The position numbers and the translations under genes were made by a program. Below, piece after piece: positions 1 to 6,756 of a stretch of 9,968 nt of DNA. The notes below the pieces were generated by a model. The model was not told where the DNA came from, ran no database searches, and saw only the letters and a program-made list of their open reading frames with translations. This DNA comes from an uncultured Prevotellaceae bacterium (lineage in GTDB: Bacteria; Bacteroidota; Bacteroidia; Bacteroidales; Muribaculaceae). The stretch covers positions 1 through 9,968 of the forward strand of contig CALZFJ010000043.1 in assembly GCA_945645715.1 (NCBI GenBank), given 5' to 3'. The stretch's first letter is position 1. Every line of letters begins with the position of its first letter.

Positions 1-23
1 TCGCACCATGGCGCGACCCTACA
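1..23. repeat. Hairpin repeat, copy 1
   Basis: TCGCACCATGGCGCGA is a near-palindrome with one A/C mismatch, followed by CCCTACA. Positions 1-23 match 118-140 at 22 of 23 bases. Read on the - strand the mismatch becomes a G-U wobble, so the hairpin would be fully paired in a - strand transcript. The copy is cut by the window start, so its left arm may be longer. It resembles REP-like intergenic repeats, but I cannot name a family. Confidence 0.6.
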
Positions 24-115
24 GTGTGGCAGTGTGGGCAAAGTGGCATCGGCGGAGCGTGCAGGGTGGCAGTGCGGCGGTGTGGGCACAGTGAGCACGG
101 TGGGGTTAGTGGCAC

Positions 116-140
116 GGTCGCACCAAGGCGCGACCCTACA
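116..140. repeat. Hairpin repeat, copy 2
   Basis: Arms GGTCGCACC (116-124) and GGCGCGACC (127-135) pair over nine positions with one A/C mismatch around an AA turn. On the - strand the same stem is fully paired using one G-U wobble. CCCTACA continues the match to copy 1, which starts 117 nt upstream. The core GCGACCCT recurs a third time at 213-220 inside the terminator-like hairpin. No U-tract follows on the - strand, so this copy is not itself a terminator. Confidence 0.6.
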
Positions 141-184
141 TTGCGGTAGTGTGGCATTGCGGTGATTGCTGCGGAGGTGGCTGC

Positions 185-213
185 GGGCTGGGTGGGGCGG
201 GGGCAGTATGGGG
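185..213 (+). other. G-quadruplex motif
   Basis: Four G-runs with 1-2 nt loops fit the canonical G3+N1-7 rule: GGG (185-187), CT, GGG (190-192), T, GGGG (194-197), C, GGGGG (199-203). A fifth run, GGGG, is at 210-213. The G-rich strand is the coding strand of argS, about 100 nt upstream of its proposed -7 box. Short loops and long runs predict a stable fold; whether it forms or acts is unknown. Confidence 0.6.
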
Positions 214-239
214 CGACCCTGTTGGTGCCAATTTTTTTT
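212..239 (+). terminator. Possible intrinsic terminator
   Basis: GGCGACC (212-218) can pair with GGTGCC (224-229), leaving one bulged G and a 5-nt loop. AA and then eight consecutive T (232-239) follow directly. This is the layout of a rho-independent terminator on the + strand, though the stem is only six pairs. It would end transcription from a gene left of the window and insulate argS. The left arm reuses the GCGACCCT core of the upstream repeats. Confidence 0.4.
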
Positions 240-300
240 GATTTCAAATGCGTGAGTGAAAAAAGTGGGGACTTGATTTCTGTAATTGAAAGAAATGTTG

Positions 301-308
301 TAATTTTG
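301..308 (+). promoter_or_regulatory. Candidate argS promoter -7 box
   Basis: TAATTTTG matches the Bacteroides -7 consensus TAnnTTTG exactly and lies in the A+T-rich segment before argS. Transcription would start near 315, giving a leader of about 45 nt before the ATG at 360. No clear TTTG -33 box is seen at the usual 19-21 nt spacing; TTCTG at 277-281 is the nearest. The call rests on the -7 element and position alone. Confidence 0.45.
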
Positions 309-359
309 TTTTCTAATATACGTTTTTTTGATAATTGATTGAATAACACTATTTTTAAT

Positions 360-2144
360 ATGTCGATTGACAACATTTTATCACAAGCAACCGCCGAGGC
401 TGTAAAAGCTCTTTATGGCGTTGATTTTGAGGCTTCGAAGATCGTGCCCCAAACTACTAAGAAGGAATTTGAGGGAAACCTTACGATTGTGGTGTTTCCT
501 TTCTTGAAAGTGTCGAAGAAGGCTCCTGAGGCTACTGCTCAGGAGATTGGTGAATATCTTGTGGCACACTGTGATGCTGTGCGTTCTTTTAATGTGATTA
601 AGGGTTTCCTTAATATTGTGATTGAACCTAAGTTCTGGAATGGTGTGCTCAGCCATATTGCCGACACTCCCGATTATGGCTTCAAGGCTGAAACTCCCGA
701 TAGTGAGCTTGTGATGATTGAGTATTCGTCGCCTAATACCAACAAACCGCTTCACTTAGGCCATGTTCGCAACAATTTGCTTGGTTACAGTCTTTCGCTC
801 ATCATGAAGGCTAATGGCTATAAGGTGGTGAAAACAAATATTGTGAATGACCGCGGTATTCACATCTGTAAGTCGATGCTTGCTTGGGAGAAGTGGGGCA
901 ATGGTGTTACGCCGGAAACTGCCGGAAAGAAGGGCGACCACCTCATCGGCGACTTTTATGTGCTCTTCGACAAGCACTATAAGGCGGAGTTGAAGGCCCT
1001 CAAGGAGCAAGGTATGAGCGATGAGGAGGCGGAGAAGGCTTCTACGCTTATGCAGGAGGCTCGCGAGATGCTCAAGAAGTGGGAAGCAGGTGATGAGAGT
1101 GTCCGCAGTGTGTGGCGCATGATGAATGAGTGGGTTTATGCCGGATTTGATGAGACCTACAAGCGTCTTGGCGTTGATTTCGATAAGATATACTACGAGA
1201 GCAACACTTATCTTGAAGGTAAGGAGAAGGTGCTCGAAGGACTCGATAAGGGCATCATGTATCGCCGCGAAGATGGCTCGGTGTGGGCCGACCTCACCGG
1301 TGACGGACTCGACCATAAGCTTCTGCTCCGCAGCGATGGCACTTCGGTGTATATGACTCAGGATATCGGTACTGCAAAACTCCGCTATCAAGACTATCCC
1401 ATCGACAAGATGATCTACGTGGTGGGCAATGAGCAGAACTACCACTTCCAGGTGCTTTCGCTTTTGCTCGACAAGCTCGGATTCAAGTGGGGCAAGGACC
1501 TTGTGCACTTCTCCTATGGTATGGTAGAGCTTCCTGAGGGCAAGATGAAGTCGCGTGAGGGCACTGTGGTTGATGCCGATGATCTTATGGACGAGATGAT
1601 TGCCAATGCACGCCAGATTTCGGCTGAGATGGGCAAGCTCAACGACATTCCTGAGGCTGAGGCTGCCGAGATTGCACGCATCATCGGTCTTGGTGCGCTT
1701 AAATACTTCATTCTGAAGGTTGATCCGCGCAAGAATATGACGTTCAACCCGAAGGAGTCGATTGACTTCAATGGAAACACCGGACCGTTTATCCAATACA
1801 CCTACGCACGCATTCAGTCGCTTCTTCGCAAGACAGCCGAGGCTGGAATGAAGGCCGAGATTGCCGATGTAGCACCAAACGACAAGGAGATTTCGCTCAT
1901 TCAGCGACTTGCCGATTTCCCTGGTGTGGTTGCTGAAGCCGGTCGCAGCTACAGTCCGGCGCAGATTGCCAACTATGTGTATGACCTCGTTAAGGAGTAC
2001 AATCAGTTCTATCACGACTACTCAATCATGAAGGAGGAAAATGCCGATGTGCGTGCGTTCCGCATCAAGCTTTCGGAGGTGGTAGGCACCATAATACGTC
2101 GCGCCACCGGACTGCTTGGCATAGAGGTTCCCAACCGTATGTAG
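360..2144 (+). CDS. argS: Arginyl-tRNA synthetase (ArgRS)
   Basis: Class I aminoacyl-tRNA synthetase that charges tRNA-Arg with arginine using ATP in the cytoplasm. The 594-residue product matches the family's usual length. The N-terminal tRNA-binding domain spans about residues 1-110. The catalytic core follows, with the HIGH-type signature HLGH at 132-135 in SSPNTNKPLHLGHVRNN. A KMSKS-type loop reads KMKSREG from residue 395; a degenerate form is common in ArgRS. The anticodon-binding DALR domain begins near residue 472 with GPFIQYTYARIQSLL, and the protein ends with GIEVPNRM, as ArgRS proteins usually do. I chose ATG at 360: an in-frame TTG at 339 would add seven residues that do not look like ArgRS. 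The gene has its own likely promoter, and a 150-nt gap separates it from the next gene. The assignment is very secure. Confidence 0.97.
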   Translation: MSIDNILSQATAEAVKALYGVDFEASKIVPQTTKKEFEGNLTIVVFPFLKVSKKAPEATAQEIGEYLVAHCDAVRSFNVIKGFLNIVIEPKFWNGVLSHIADTPDYGFKAETPDSELVMIEYSSPNTNKPLHLGHVRNNLLGYSLSLIMKANGYKVVKTNIVNDRGIHICKSMLAWEKWGNGVTPETAGKKGDHLIGDFYVLFDKHYKAELKALKEQGMSDEEAEKASTLMQEAREMLKKWEAGDESVRSVWRMMNEWVYAGFDETYKRLGVDFDKIYYESNTYLEGKEKVLEGLDKGIMYRREDGSVWADLTGDGLDHKLLLRSDGTSVYMTQDIGTAKLRYQDYPIDKMIYVVGNEQNYHFQVLSLLLDKLGFKWGKDLVHFSYGMVELPEGKMKSREGTVVDADDLMDEMIANARQISAEMGKLNDIPEAEAAEIARIIGLGALKYFILKVDPRKNMTFNPKESIDFNGNTGPFIQYTYARIQSLLRKTAEAGMKAEIADVAPNDKEISLIQRLADFPGVVAEAGRSYSPAQIANYVYDLVKEYNQFYHDYSIMKEENADVRAFRIKLSEVVGTIIRRATGLLGIEVPNRM

Positions 2145-2294
2145 GAAGTGGCAAGTGTGCACCATGGAAATGCCTTGCCAACGCGGTGAAAGAAAATACT
2201 TCAGAAATGGGTCATTATATAAGGAGAGAGGTGTTGCCACATGATGGCTCACGCCCTTTCCTTTTATATAAACAATAATTTTATTAAAAGAACT

Positions 2295-2990
2295 ATGATG
2301 GACTTTAACAATCAGCCTGCTATGACTACAGGCATCAGCATCACGCAGGTGATGCGTCAGGTGTATGTGAAAATGTTTCTTGCCCTTGTGGTGTCGGCAA
2401 TCACAGCCTACGTGTGTGTAGCCACACCGGCAATAATGTCGTTTATGCTCTCGTCGCAGTGGGTGTATCTGGGCTGCTGCATACTTGAGCTTGTGATGGT
2501 GATAGCTCTCACCGGGCGAATCGCCAAGGGTGGGAATCCGGCATTTGCCACATTCATGTTTTATCTATTTGCCATACTCAACGGACTGACACTGTCGGTG
2601 CTTCTGCTCATCTACACCACGTCATCGATAGTAGCCACTTTCGGCATCACGGCAGGAGTGTTTGGCGCAATGTCGCTCTATGGCTACTTCACCGACCGTG
2701 ACCTTACCGGGCTTGGCACGTTTCTGTTTATGGGCGTGATAGGGCTAATCATCTGCTCGGTGGTGAATATGTTCTTGAAGAGCACGCAGATGGAGTGGAT
2801 AATCAGTTTTGCAGGCGTAGCAATCTTCATAGGGCTCACAGCATGGGACACCCAGAAGATAAAGAGAATGCTTGCCACCACATCGGCTGAGCAAGCAGAG
2901 AATGTAGCCACATGGGGCGCACTCTCGCTCTATCTTGATTTTGTGAACTTGTTTATCTATCTGCTCCGTTTCTTCGGTAACCGCGATTAA
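2295..2990 (+). CDS. Bax inhibitor-1/YccA family membrane protein
   Basis: Integral inner-membrane protein of the BI-1 (UPF0005/YccA/YetJ) family, 231 residues, the usual size. About seven hydrophobic segments are visible (roughly residues 25-45, 53-72, 80-105, 107-127, 138-160, 163-182 and 208-226). The family signature GLTAWDTQKIKRM holds Asp185, and the C-terminal helix SLYLDFVNLFIYLLRFFG holds Asp215; they correspond to the conserved acidic residues linked to pH-gated calcium leak in Bacillus YetJ. In bacteria the family is linked to ion leak or membrane-protein quality control, and the role here is unproven. I chose ATG at 2295 (2298 is equally possible), because starting at the in-frame ATG at 2241 adds 18 residues unlike the family. 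xseA follows 6 nt after the stop, so the two are probably cotranscribed. I see no functional reason for that pairing. Confidence 0.9.
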   Translation: MMDFNNQPAMTTGISITQVMRQVYVKMFLALVVSAITAYVCVATPAIMSFMLSSQWVYLGCCILELVMVIALTGRIAKGGNPAFATFMFYLFAILNGLTLSVLLLIYTTSSIVATFGITAGVFGAMSLYGYFTDRDLTGLGTFLFMGVIGLIICSVVNMFLKSTQMEWIISFAGVAIFIGLTAWDTQKIKRMLATTSAEQAENVATWGALSLYLDFVNLFIYLLRFFGNRD

Positions 2991-2996
2991 AGGAAT

Positions 2997-4319
2997 ATGG
3001 CTGAGAACGGAAATAATGCCATAACACTCAGGGAGTTCAACAACCGTATCAAGCGGTTGCTGAACAATCCTGCGGTGTGCAACTGCTGGATTTGTGCCGA
3101 TCTCAGCGATGTGAATGTACGTGGCGGACACTGCTATCTCGAATTGCTCGAGAAAGATGAGCGCACCGGAGCCACTGTTGCAAAGATGCGTGGCATAATC
3201 TGGGCAAACCGCTTTGCATACCTTCGCCAGAAGTTTCTGCAGGTAACCGGACAAGACCTGCGAAGCGGAATGAAGGTGATGCTTGAGGTTTCGGTGAATT
3301 ACCACGAGCAGTATGGTATTTCGCTGATTATCACCGATATCGACCCGAGCTATACCCTTGGCGACATGGAACGCCTTCGCCGTGAAATACTCACCCGCCT
3401 GAAGGCTGAAGGAATCATCGACATGAATAAGCAGCTCGAATTTCCGGTGGTGCCGCAACGCATCGCCATAGTGTCGGCAGCCGGAGCGGCTGGATATGGC
3501 GACTTTATGAACCAGCTCCACAACAACGCCTACGGTCTGCAATTCTACACCTGCCTGTTCCCTGCCGTGATGCAGGGTAAGGAGACCGTAGCCTCGGTAA
3601 CGGCAGCCCTCGACCGCATAAACAGCCACATCGACCTCTTTGATTGCGTGGTGATTATACGTGGAGGAGGTTCGACGAGCGACCTCAATTCATTTGATGA
3701 CTATAATCTCGCCGCCAATGTGGCACAGTTTCCGCTGCCGGTGGTGGTGGGAATAGGGCATGAGCGCGATGTGACCATTCTCGACTATGTGGCATGCCGC
3801 CGTGTGAAGACACCGACAGCCGCTGCCGAATTGCTGATAGGTTGTGGCGTGGAGGCACTTGCCCACATCGATGAGCTGCGTGAAGCAATTGTGAGCACAG
3901 CCCGTGAATATATCACTGAGGCACGCCGACAGGTGCAATATCTTTCAGGAACCATACCTCTTATTGCCGGCAACATCGTGGAGCGTAACCGCGCCCGCCT
4001 GCAGCACATCATGCAGATTGTGCCGTTAACAGCCCAGAGCCGTATTGCACAAGGCAACGAGCGCCTGCAATTCTTCTTGAAGCAGATGCAGCAGGCTTCG
4101 GCACAGACGATTATGCGCGAAAAAATGCGTCTTACAGCCATCTACGAAAAGGTGCAGATTCTCTCACCCCAAAACACGTTGCGCCGCGGATATTCGCTCA
4201 CCACTGTCAATGGGCACGCTGTCACCGACGCCTCACAGCTCGCAGCCGGCGACACGATAACCACACATCTTGCCAACGGCACCGTCACATCAACCATCAA
4301 TAAGCTGTCACAGAAATAA
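2997..4319 (+). CDS. xseA: Exodeoxyribonuclease VII large subunit
   Basis: Catalytic subunit of exonuclease VII, which degrades single-stranded DNA from either end into oligonucleotides during repair. At 440 residues it is slightly shorter than E. coli XseA. The N-terminal OB-fold (about residues 8-110, with CWICADLSDVNVRGGHCYLELL) binds ssDNA. The nuclease domain carries RGGGSTSDLNSFDD from residue 222, then GIGHERDVTILDYVACRR with His255 and Asp258, then TPTAAAELL from residue 272; these are the diagnostic family blocks. A long helical stretch from about residue 280 to 380 is the part that recruits XseB in known structures. A small C-terminal segment (RRGYSLTTVNG onward) completes the protein. 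AAGGA three nt before the ATG resembles a Shine-Dalgarno site, unusual in this window. xseB follows after 14 nt. Confidence 0.96.
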   Translation: MAENGNNAITLREFNNRIKRLLNNPAVCNCWICADLSDVNVRGGHCYLELLEKDERTGATVAKMRGIIWANRFAYLRQKFLQVTGQDLRSGMKVMLEVSVNYHEQYGISLIITDIDPSYTLGDMERLRREILTRLKAEGIIDMNKQLEFPVVPQRIAIVSAAGAAGYGDFMNQLHNNAYGLQFYTCLFPAVMQGKETVASVTAALDRINSHIDLFDCVVIIRGGGSTSDLNSFDDYNLAANVAQFPLPVVVGIGHERDVTILDYVACRRVKTPTAAAELLIGCGVEALAHIDELREAIVSTAREYITEARRQVQYLSGTIPLIAGNIVERNRARLQHIMQIVPLTAQSRIAQGNERLQFFLKQMQQASAQTIMREKMRLTAIYEKVQILSPQNTLRRGYSLTTVNGHAVTDASQLAAGDTITTHLANGTVTSTINKLSQK

Positions 4320-4333
4320 TTTCCTCAATAATT

Positions 4334-4549
4334 ATGGAACAAAACAACACAAATCTAACATACTCACAGGCTATTGCCGAACTGGAGAAAATCGTGCGCG
4401 AAATGCAGAGCGAAAACTGCTCAATCGACAACCTCTCAGCCCTGACATCGCGTTCGCTCGAACTTTTGAAGGTATGCAAGGCAAAGCTGCAATCAACCGA
4501 TGCCGAGGTGAAGAAAATCCTCGCTACCCTCGAAGAGTCGCAGCAATAA
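4334..4549 (+). CDS. xseB: Exodeoxyribonuclease VII small subunit
   Basis: Small helical partner of XseA; several XseB copies bind the coiled-coil arm of each large subunit. The protein is 71 residues, normal for the family. It shows the characteristic layout: LTYSQAIAELEKIVREMQ (about residues 8-25), a short turn, then the second helix LSALTSRSLELLKVCKAKL, ending in an acidic, glutamine-rich tail. It lies 14 nt after xseA in the same direction, as in most genomes that keep the pair together, so the two are probably one operon. No intrinsic terminator with a T-tract is seen after it; GAAAAG/CTTTTC at 4620-4636 forms only a weak hairpin. Confidence 0.95.
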   Translation: MEQNNTNLTYSQAIAELEKIVREMQSENCSIDNLSALTSRSLELLKVCKAKLQSTDAEVKKILATLEESQQ

Positions 4550-4642
4550 CAACGCATCAGCAACCATGTGACAATTTACTTTTCCCATTAGTGTTTCGCC
4601 TAAAGACGACATACTCGTGGAAAAGAGAGGCTTTTCGCAATG

Positions 4643-4681
4643 AGATTTATGATGCAGGCATAAAATCTCGCAGATTTTATG
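4643..4681. promoter_or_regulatory. Dyad cluster at the helicase promoter, possible operator
   Basis: CATAAAATCT (4659-4668) and AGATTTTATG (4672-4681) form a perfect 10-bp inverted repeat around CGC. A third, slightly shorter half-site, AGATTTATG, lies at 4643-4651 in direct orientation. The right arm ends exactly where the -7 box begins, so the dyad occupies the spacer and -33 zone where RNA polymerase must bind. That position fits a repressor or activator site. The binding protein is unknown, and a cruciform or RNA hairpin role is possible, though the dyad lies upstream of the predicted transcription start. Confidence 0.5.
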
Positions 4682-4689
4682 TAACTTTG
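4682..4689 (+). promoter_or_regulatory. Helicase promoter -7 box
   Basis: TAACTTTG is an exact TAnnTTTG -7 element. Transcription would start near 4696, giving a leader of only about 19 nt before the ATG at 4715. No TTTG -33 box is present at the usual distance; that zone is taken up by the dyad. Confidence 0.6.
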
Positions 4690-4714
4690 CAGAAAATTTT
4701 ACTGTTTTACATTT

Positions 4715-6661
4715 ATGACATTTGAAGAATTAGGAGTCCGAGAGGATCTATTGAAGGCTATTGCCGAAATGGGTTACGAAAACCCTATGCCGGTGCAGGA
4801 AAAGGTAATTCCCCATTTGCTTAACGAAGATAACGATGTGGTGGCTCTCGCACAGACGGGTACGGGAAAGACTGCAGCATTCGGTCTGCCGGTGCTACAG
4901 CGCATCGATGTGGAGCTGCTTGCACCACAGGCACTTATCATTGCACCTACACGCGAACTTTGTCTGCAAATCAGCGGCGACCTTGCCGACTACTCGAAAT
5001 ATATCGACGGAATGAAGGTGCTCCCCGTGTATGGCGGTTCGAGCATCGAAAGCCAGATTCGTGCCGTGCGTGCCGGAGTGCAAATCATTGTCGCAACTCC
5101 AGGACGCCTTATCGACCTCATTGAGCGTAAGGTGGTGCAACTTGGCACAGTGCACACCGTAATCCTCGACGAAGCCGACGAGATGCTCAATATGGGCTTC
5201 GTAGATGACATCAACAATATCCTGTCGTATGTGCCTGAGGAGCGCAAAATGCTGATGTTTTCAGCCACTATGCCGCCCGAAATCGCAAAGATAGCCGCCC
5301 GATTCATGCACAATCCAGAGGAATATGTGATTGGCACGCGCAACGAGGGCGCAGAAAATGTGCGACATATCTACTATCTCGTTCACGCACGCGACAAATA
5401 TGAGGCTCTGAAGCGCGTTGCCGACTCAAACCCTAACATATATGGCATTATCTTCTGCCGCACCCGACGCGACACACAGGAGATTGCCGACCATCTTATC
5501 CAAGACGGCTATAATGCCGACTCGCTACATGGCGACCTCTCGCAGCAACAGCGCGACATGGTGATGAAGAAATTCCGCGAGCGTAACCTCCAGATTCTTG
5601 TGGCTACCGATGTGGCTGCACGCGGACTCGACGTGAACGACCTCACTCACGTGATCAACTACGGCTTGCCCGACGACACTGCCACCTATACCCACCGTAG
5701 CGGCCGTACCGGTCGTGCCGGAAAAACCGGAGTGTCGGTTGCCATTATCCACTCGAAAGAGCGTGGCAAAATCAAGGAGATAGAGCGCAAGATAGGCAAG
5801 CAATTCGAGCACGGAGAGGTGCCCACTCCACAGCGAATCATTGAGAAGCAGCTCTTCAATCTTGCCGACCGCATTGAGAAAGTGGAGGTAGATGAGGCTG
5901 AAATGGCAAAATATATACCTGCCATACAGAAGAAGCTCGACTGGCTCAGTGAGGAAGATTTGCTGAAGCGCGTGCTTTCGCTCGAATTTAACCGACTGCT
6001 CGACTACTACCGCGACGCTCCACAGCTCGACATCGTTTCTACCAAGAAGGACGGCAAAAAAGACCGCAAGGGAGAGCCACGTAACGACGAGGATAAAGAC
6101 CGCCGCGTGGCTGAAAAGGGCTATGAGCGCCTGTATATCAATGCCGGCAAAGCTGATGGCTTCTTTGCCGTTAACCTTATCGACCTGCTCAACCAGAACA
6201 CTCACGGGCAGCGAGTAGATGTGGGCCGCATCGACCTGCTTTCGCACTACTCGCTCTTCGACGTGCGCAAGGGCGATGCCCACCGCGTGGTTAGCGCTCT
6301 GAAAGGAGCCGACTTCTATGGCACACGCATATATTGCGAAATTGCCGATGCCGAGAAAGACTATGCTGCCGAGAGTAAGCGCGATGGCAAGAAAGAAGGC
6401 AAGAAAGGCAAGGATAAGCGCGACAAGCGCAGTGATGACAAGCCCCTCAATCGCCGCGAGCGCCGTGCACTGAAGTTTGGCGATAGTGGTGCCGAGAAAC
6501 CACGGAAGAAAGACGACGACTTCCGGCTCGACGACGATTTTGCCCCAAAGCCAAAGCGACGCAAGACCGAAGGTGACGAAAAGCCGAATAAATCGAAAAA
6601 ATCGGCACCGAAGCGCGAAAAGAAGGGCAATTTCGACAAGTTTTCAAAAAAGAAACATTGA
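4715..6661 (+). CDS. DEAD-box RNA helicase with DbpA-type RNA-binding domain
   Basis: ATP-dependent RNA helicase of the DeaD/CsdA/DbpA group, expected to remodel RNA in ribosome assembly or mRNA turnover. The 648 residues show every core motif: a Q motif in the first 30 residues (FEELGVREDLLKAI..MPVQ), AQTGTGKT at 46-53 (Lys52 binds ATP), APTREL, TPGRLIDL, DEAD at 152-155, SAT at 183-185, IIFCRTRRDT, ATDVAARGLDV and HRSGRTGR at 327-334. A charged linker (about 442-467) leads to a DbpA-like RRM (about 469-545, starting GYERLYINAGKADGFF). Residues from about 546 to the end form a Lys/Arg/Asp-rich low-complexity tail that includes NRRERRALKFG. E. coli DeaD is of similar length, but I would not assign a symbol because several paralogues share this plan. 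The gene has its own promoter and a terminator follows directly. Confidence 0.93.
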   Translation: MTFEELGVREDLLKAIAEMGYENPMPVQEKVIPHLLNEDNDVVALAQTGTGKTAAFGLPVLQRIDVELLAPQALIIAPTRELCLQISGDLADYSKYIDGMKVLPVYGGSSIESQIRAVRAGVQIIVATPGRLIDLIERKVVQLGTVHTVILDEADEMLNMGFVDDINNILSYVPEERKMLMFSATMPPEIAKIAARFMHNPEEYVIGTRNEGAENVRHIYYLVHARDKYEALKRVADSNPNIYGIIFCRTRRDTQEIADHLIQDGYNADSLHGDLSQQQRDMVMKKFRERNLQILVATDVAARGLDVNDLTHVINYGLPDDTATYTHRSGRTGRAGKTGVSVAIIHSKERGKIKEIERKIGKQFEHGEVPTPQRIIEKQLFNLADRIEKVEVDEAEMAKYIPAIQKKLDWLSEEDLLKRVLSLEFNRLLDYYRDAPQLDIVSTKKDGKKDRKGEPRNDEDKDRRVAEKGYERLYINAGKADGFFAVNLIDLLNQNTHGQRVDVGRIDLLSHYSLFDVRKGDAHRVVSALKGADFYGTRIYCEIADAEKDYAAESKRDGKKEGKKGKDKRDKRSDDKPLNRRERRALKFGDSGAEKPRKKDDDFRLDDDFAPKPKRRKTEGDEKPNKSKKSAPKREKKGNFDKFSKKKH

Positions 6662-6673
6662 TTTCAAACCATT

Positions 6674-6706
6674 AACGCTTATTTTTCACGAAATAGGCGT
6701 TTTTTT
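6674..6706 (+). terminator. Intrinsic terminator after the helicase gene
   Basis: AACGCTTATTT (6674-6684) pairs with AAATAGGCGTT (6691-6701), eleven pairs including one U-G wobble, around a 6-nt loop. A run of T continues to 6706. It starts 12 nt after the helicase stop codon. Its left arm overlaps that of a second, longer hairpin described separately. Confidence 0.75.
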
Positions 6707-6719
6707 CGTGAAAAATAAG
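6678..6719. repeat. Perfect 16-bp inverted repeat overlapping the terminator
   Basis: CTTATTTTTCACGAAA (6678-6693) and TTTCGTGAAAAATAAG (6704-6719) are exact reverse complements separated by 10 nt. This stem and the terminator stem use the same bases at 6678-6684 and 6691-6693, so an RNA can form only one of them at a time. The long stem needs sequence beyond the terminator T-run, so it would form only in transcripts that read through. As DNA it may instead be a protein-binding dyad upstream of the next gene. Confidence 0.7.
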
Positions 6720-6756
6720 TAATTTCACGTCCGGAAAACGACAATATTAAGTTATA

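Larger units (their letters stand above)
1..359. other. Gene-free G-rich region upstream of argS
   Basis: No convincing coding sequence lies here on either strand. Positions 1-213 are strikingly rich in G over C on the + strand, built from short GTGTGG, GTGGCA and TGCGG words (for example GTGTGGGCA at 32-40 and 80-88). Positions 231-359 switch abruptly to A+T-rich DNA typical of a Bacteroidota promoter region. The first part carries hairpin repeats and a G-quadruplex motif, and the border has a terminator-like hairpin; these are listed separately. It may be the 3' flank of a gene left of the window, or non-coding repeat-derived DNA. Confidence 0.7.

Noticed and set aside
1..213. Possible CRISPR-like or tandem array in the G-rich region.
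   Set aside because: The repeat copies are unevenly spaced, only two are well conserved, and no regular spacer length exists.
339..359. In-frame TTG start that would extend argS by seven residues.
   Set aside because: The ATG at 360 gives a normal ArgRS N-terminus and length; the extension is A+T-rich leader sequence.
756..2015. A 419-codon open frame on the - strand inside argS.
   Set aside because: It is antisense to a secure gene and its translation shows no family features; it is a codon-bias shadow.
2149..2180. Inverted repeat TGGCAAG / CTTGCCA after argS.
   Set aside because: The loop is long and no T-run follows, so I do not call it a terminator.
2241..2294. Upstream in-frame ATG for the BI-1 protein.
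   Set aside because: The added 18 residues do not resemble BI-1 N-termini and are encoded by A+T-rich leader.
2745..3629. A 294-codon - strand open frame across the BI-1 and xseA genes.
   Set aside because: It lies opposite two well-supported genes and resembles no protein family I know.
4620..4636. GAAAAG/CTTTTC hairpin after xseB.
   Set aside because: Only six mostly A-U pairs and no T-tract beyond the stem; too weak to call a terminator.
5525..6283. A 252-codon - strand open frame inside the helicase gene.
   Set aside because: It is antisense to conserved helicase motifs V and VI and the DbpA domain; a shadow.
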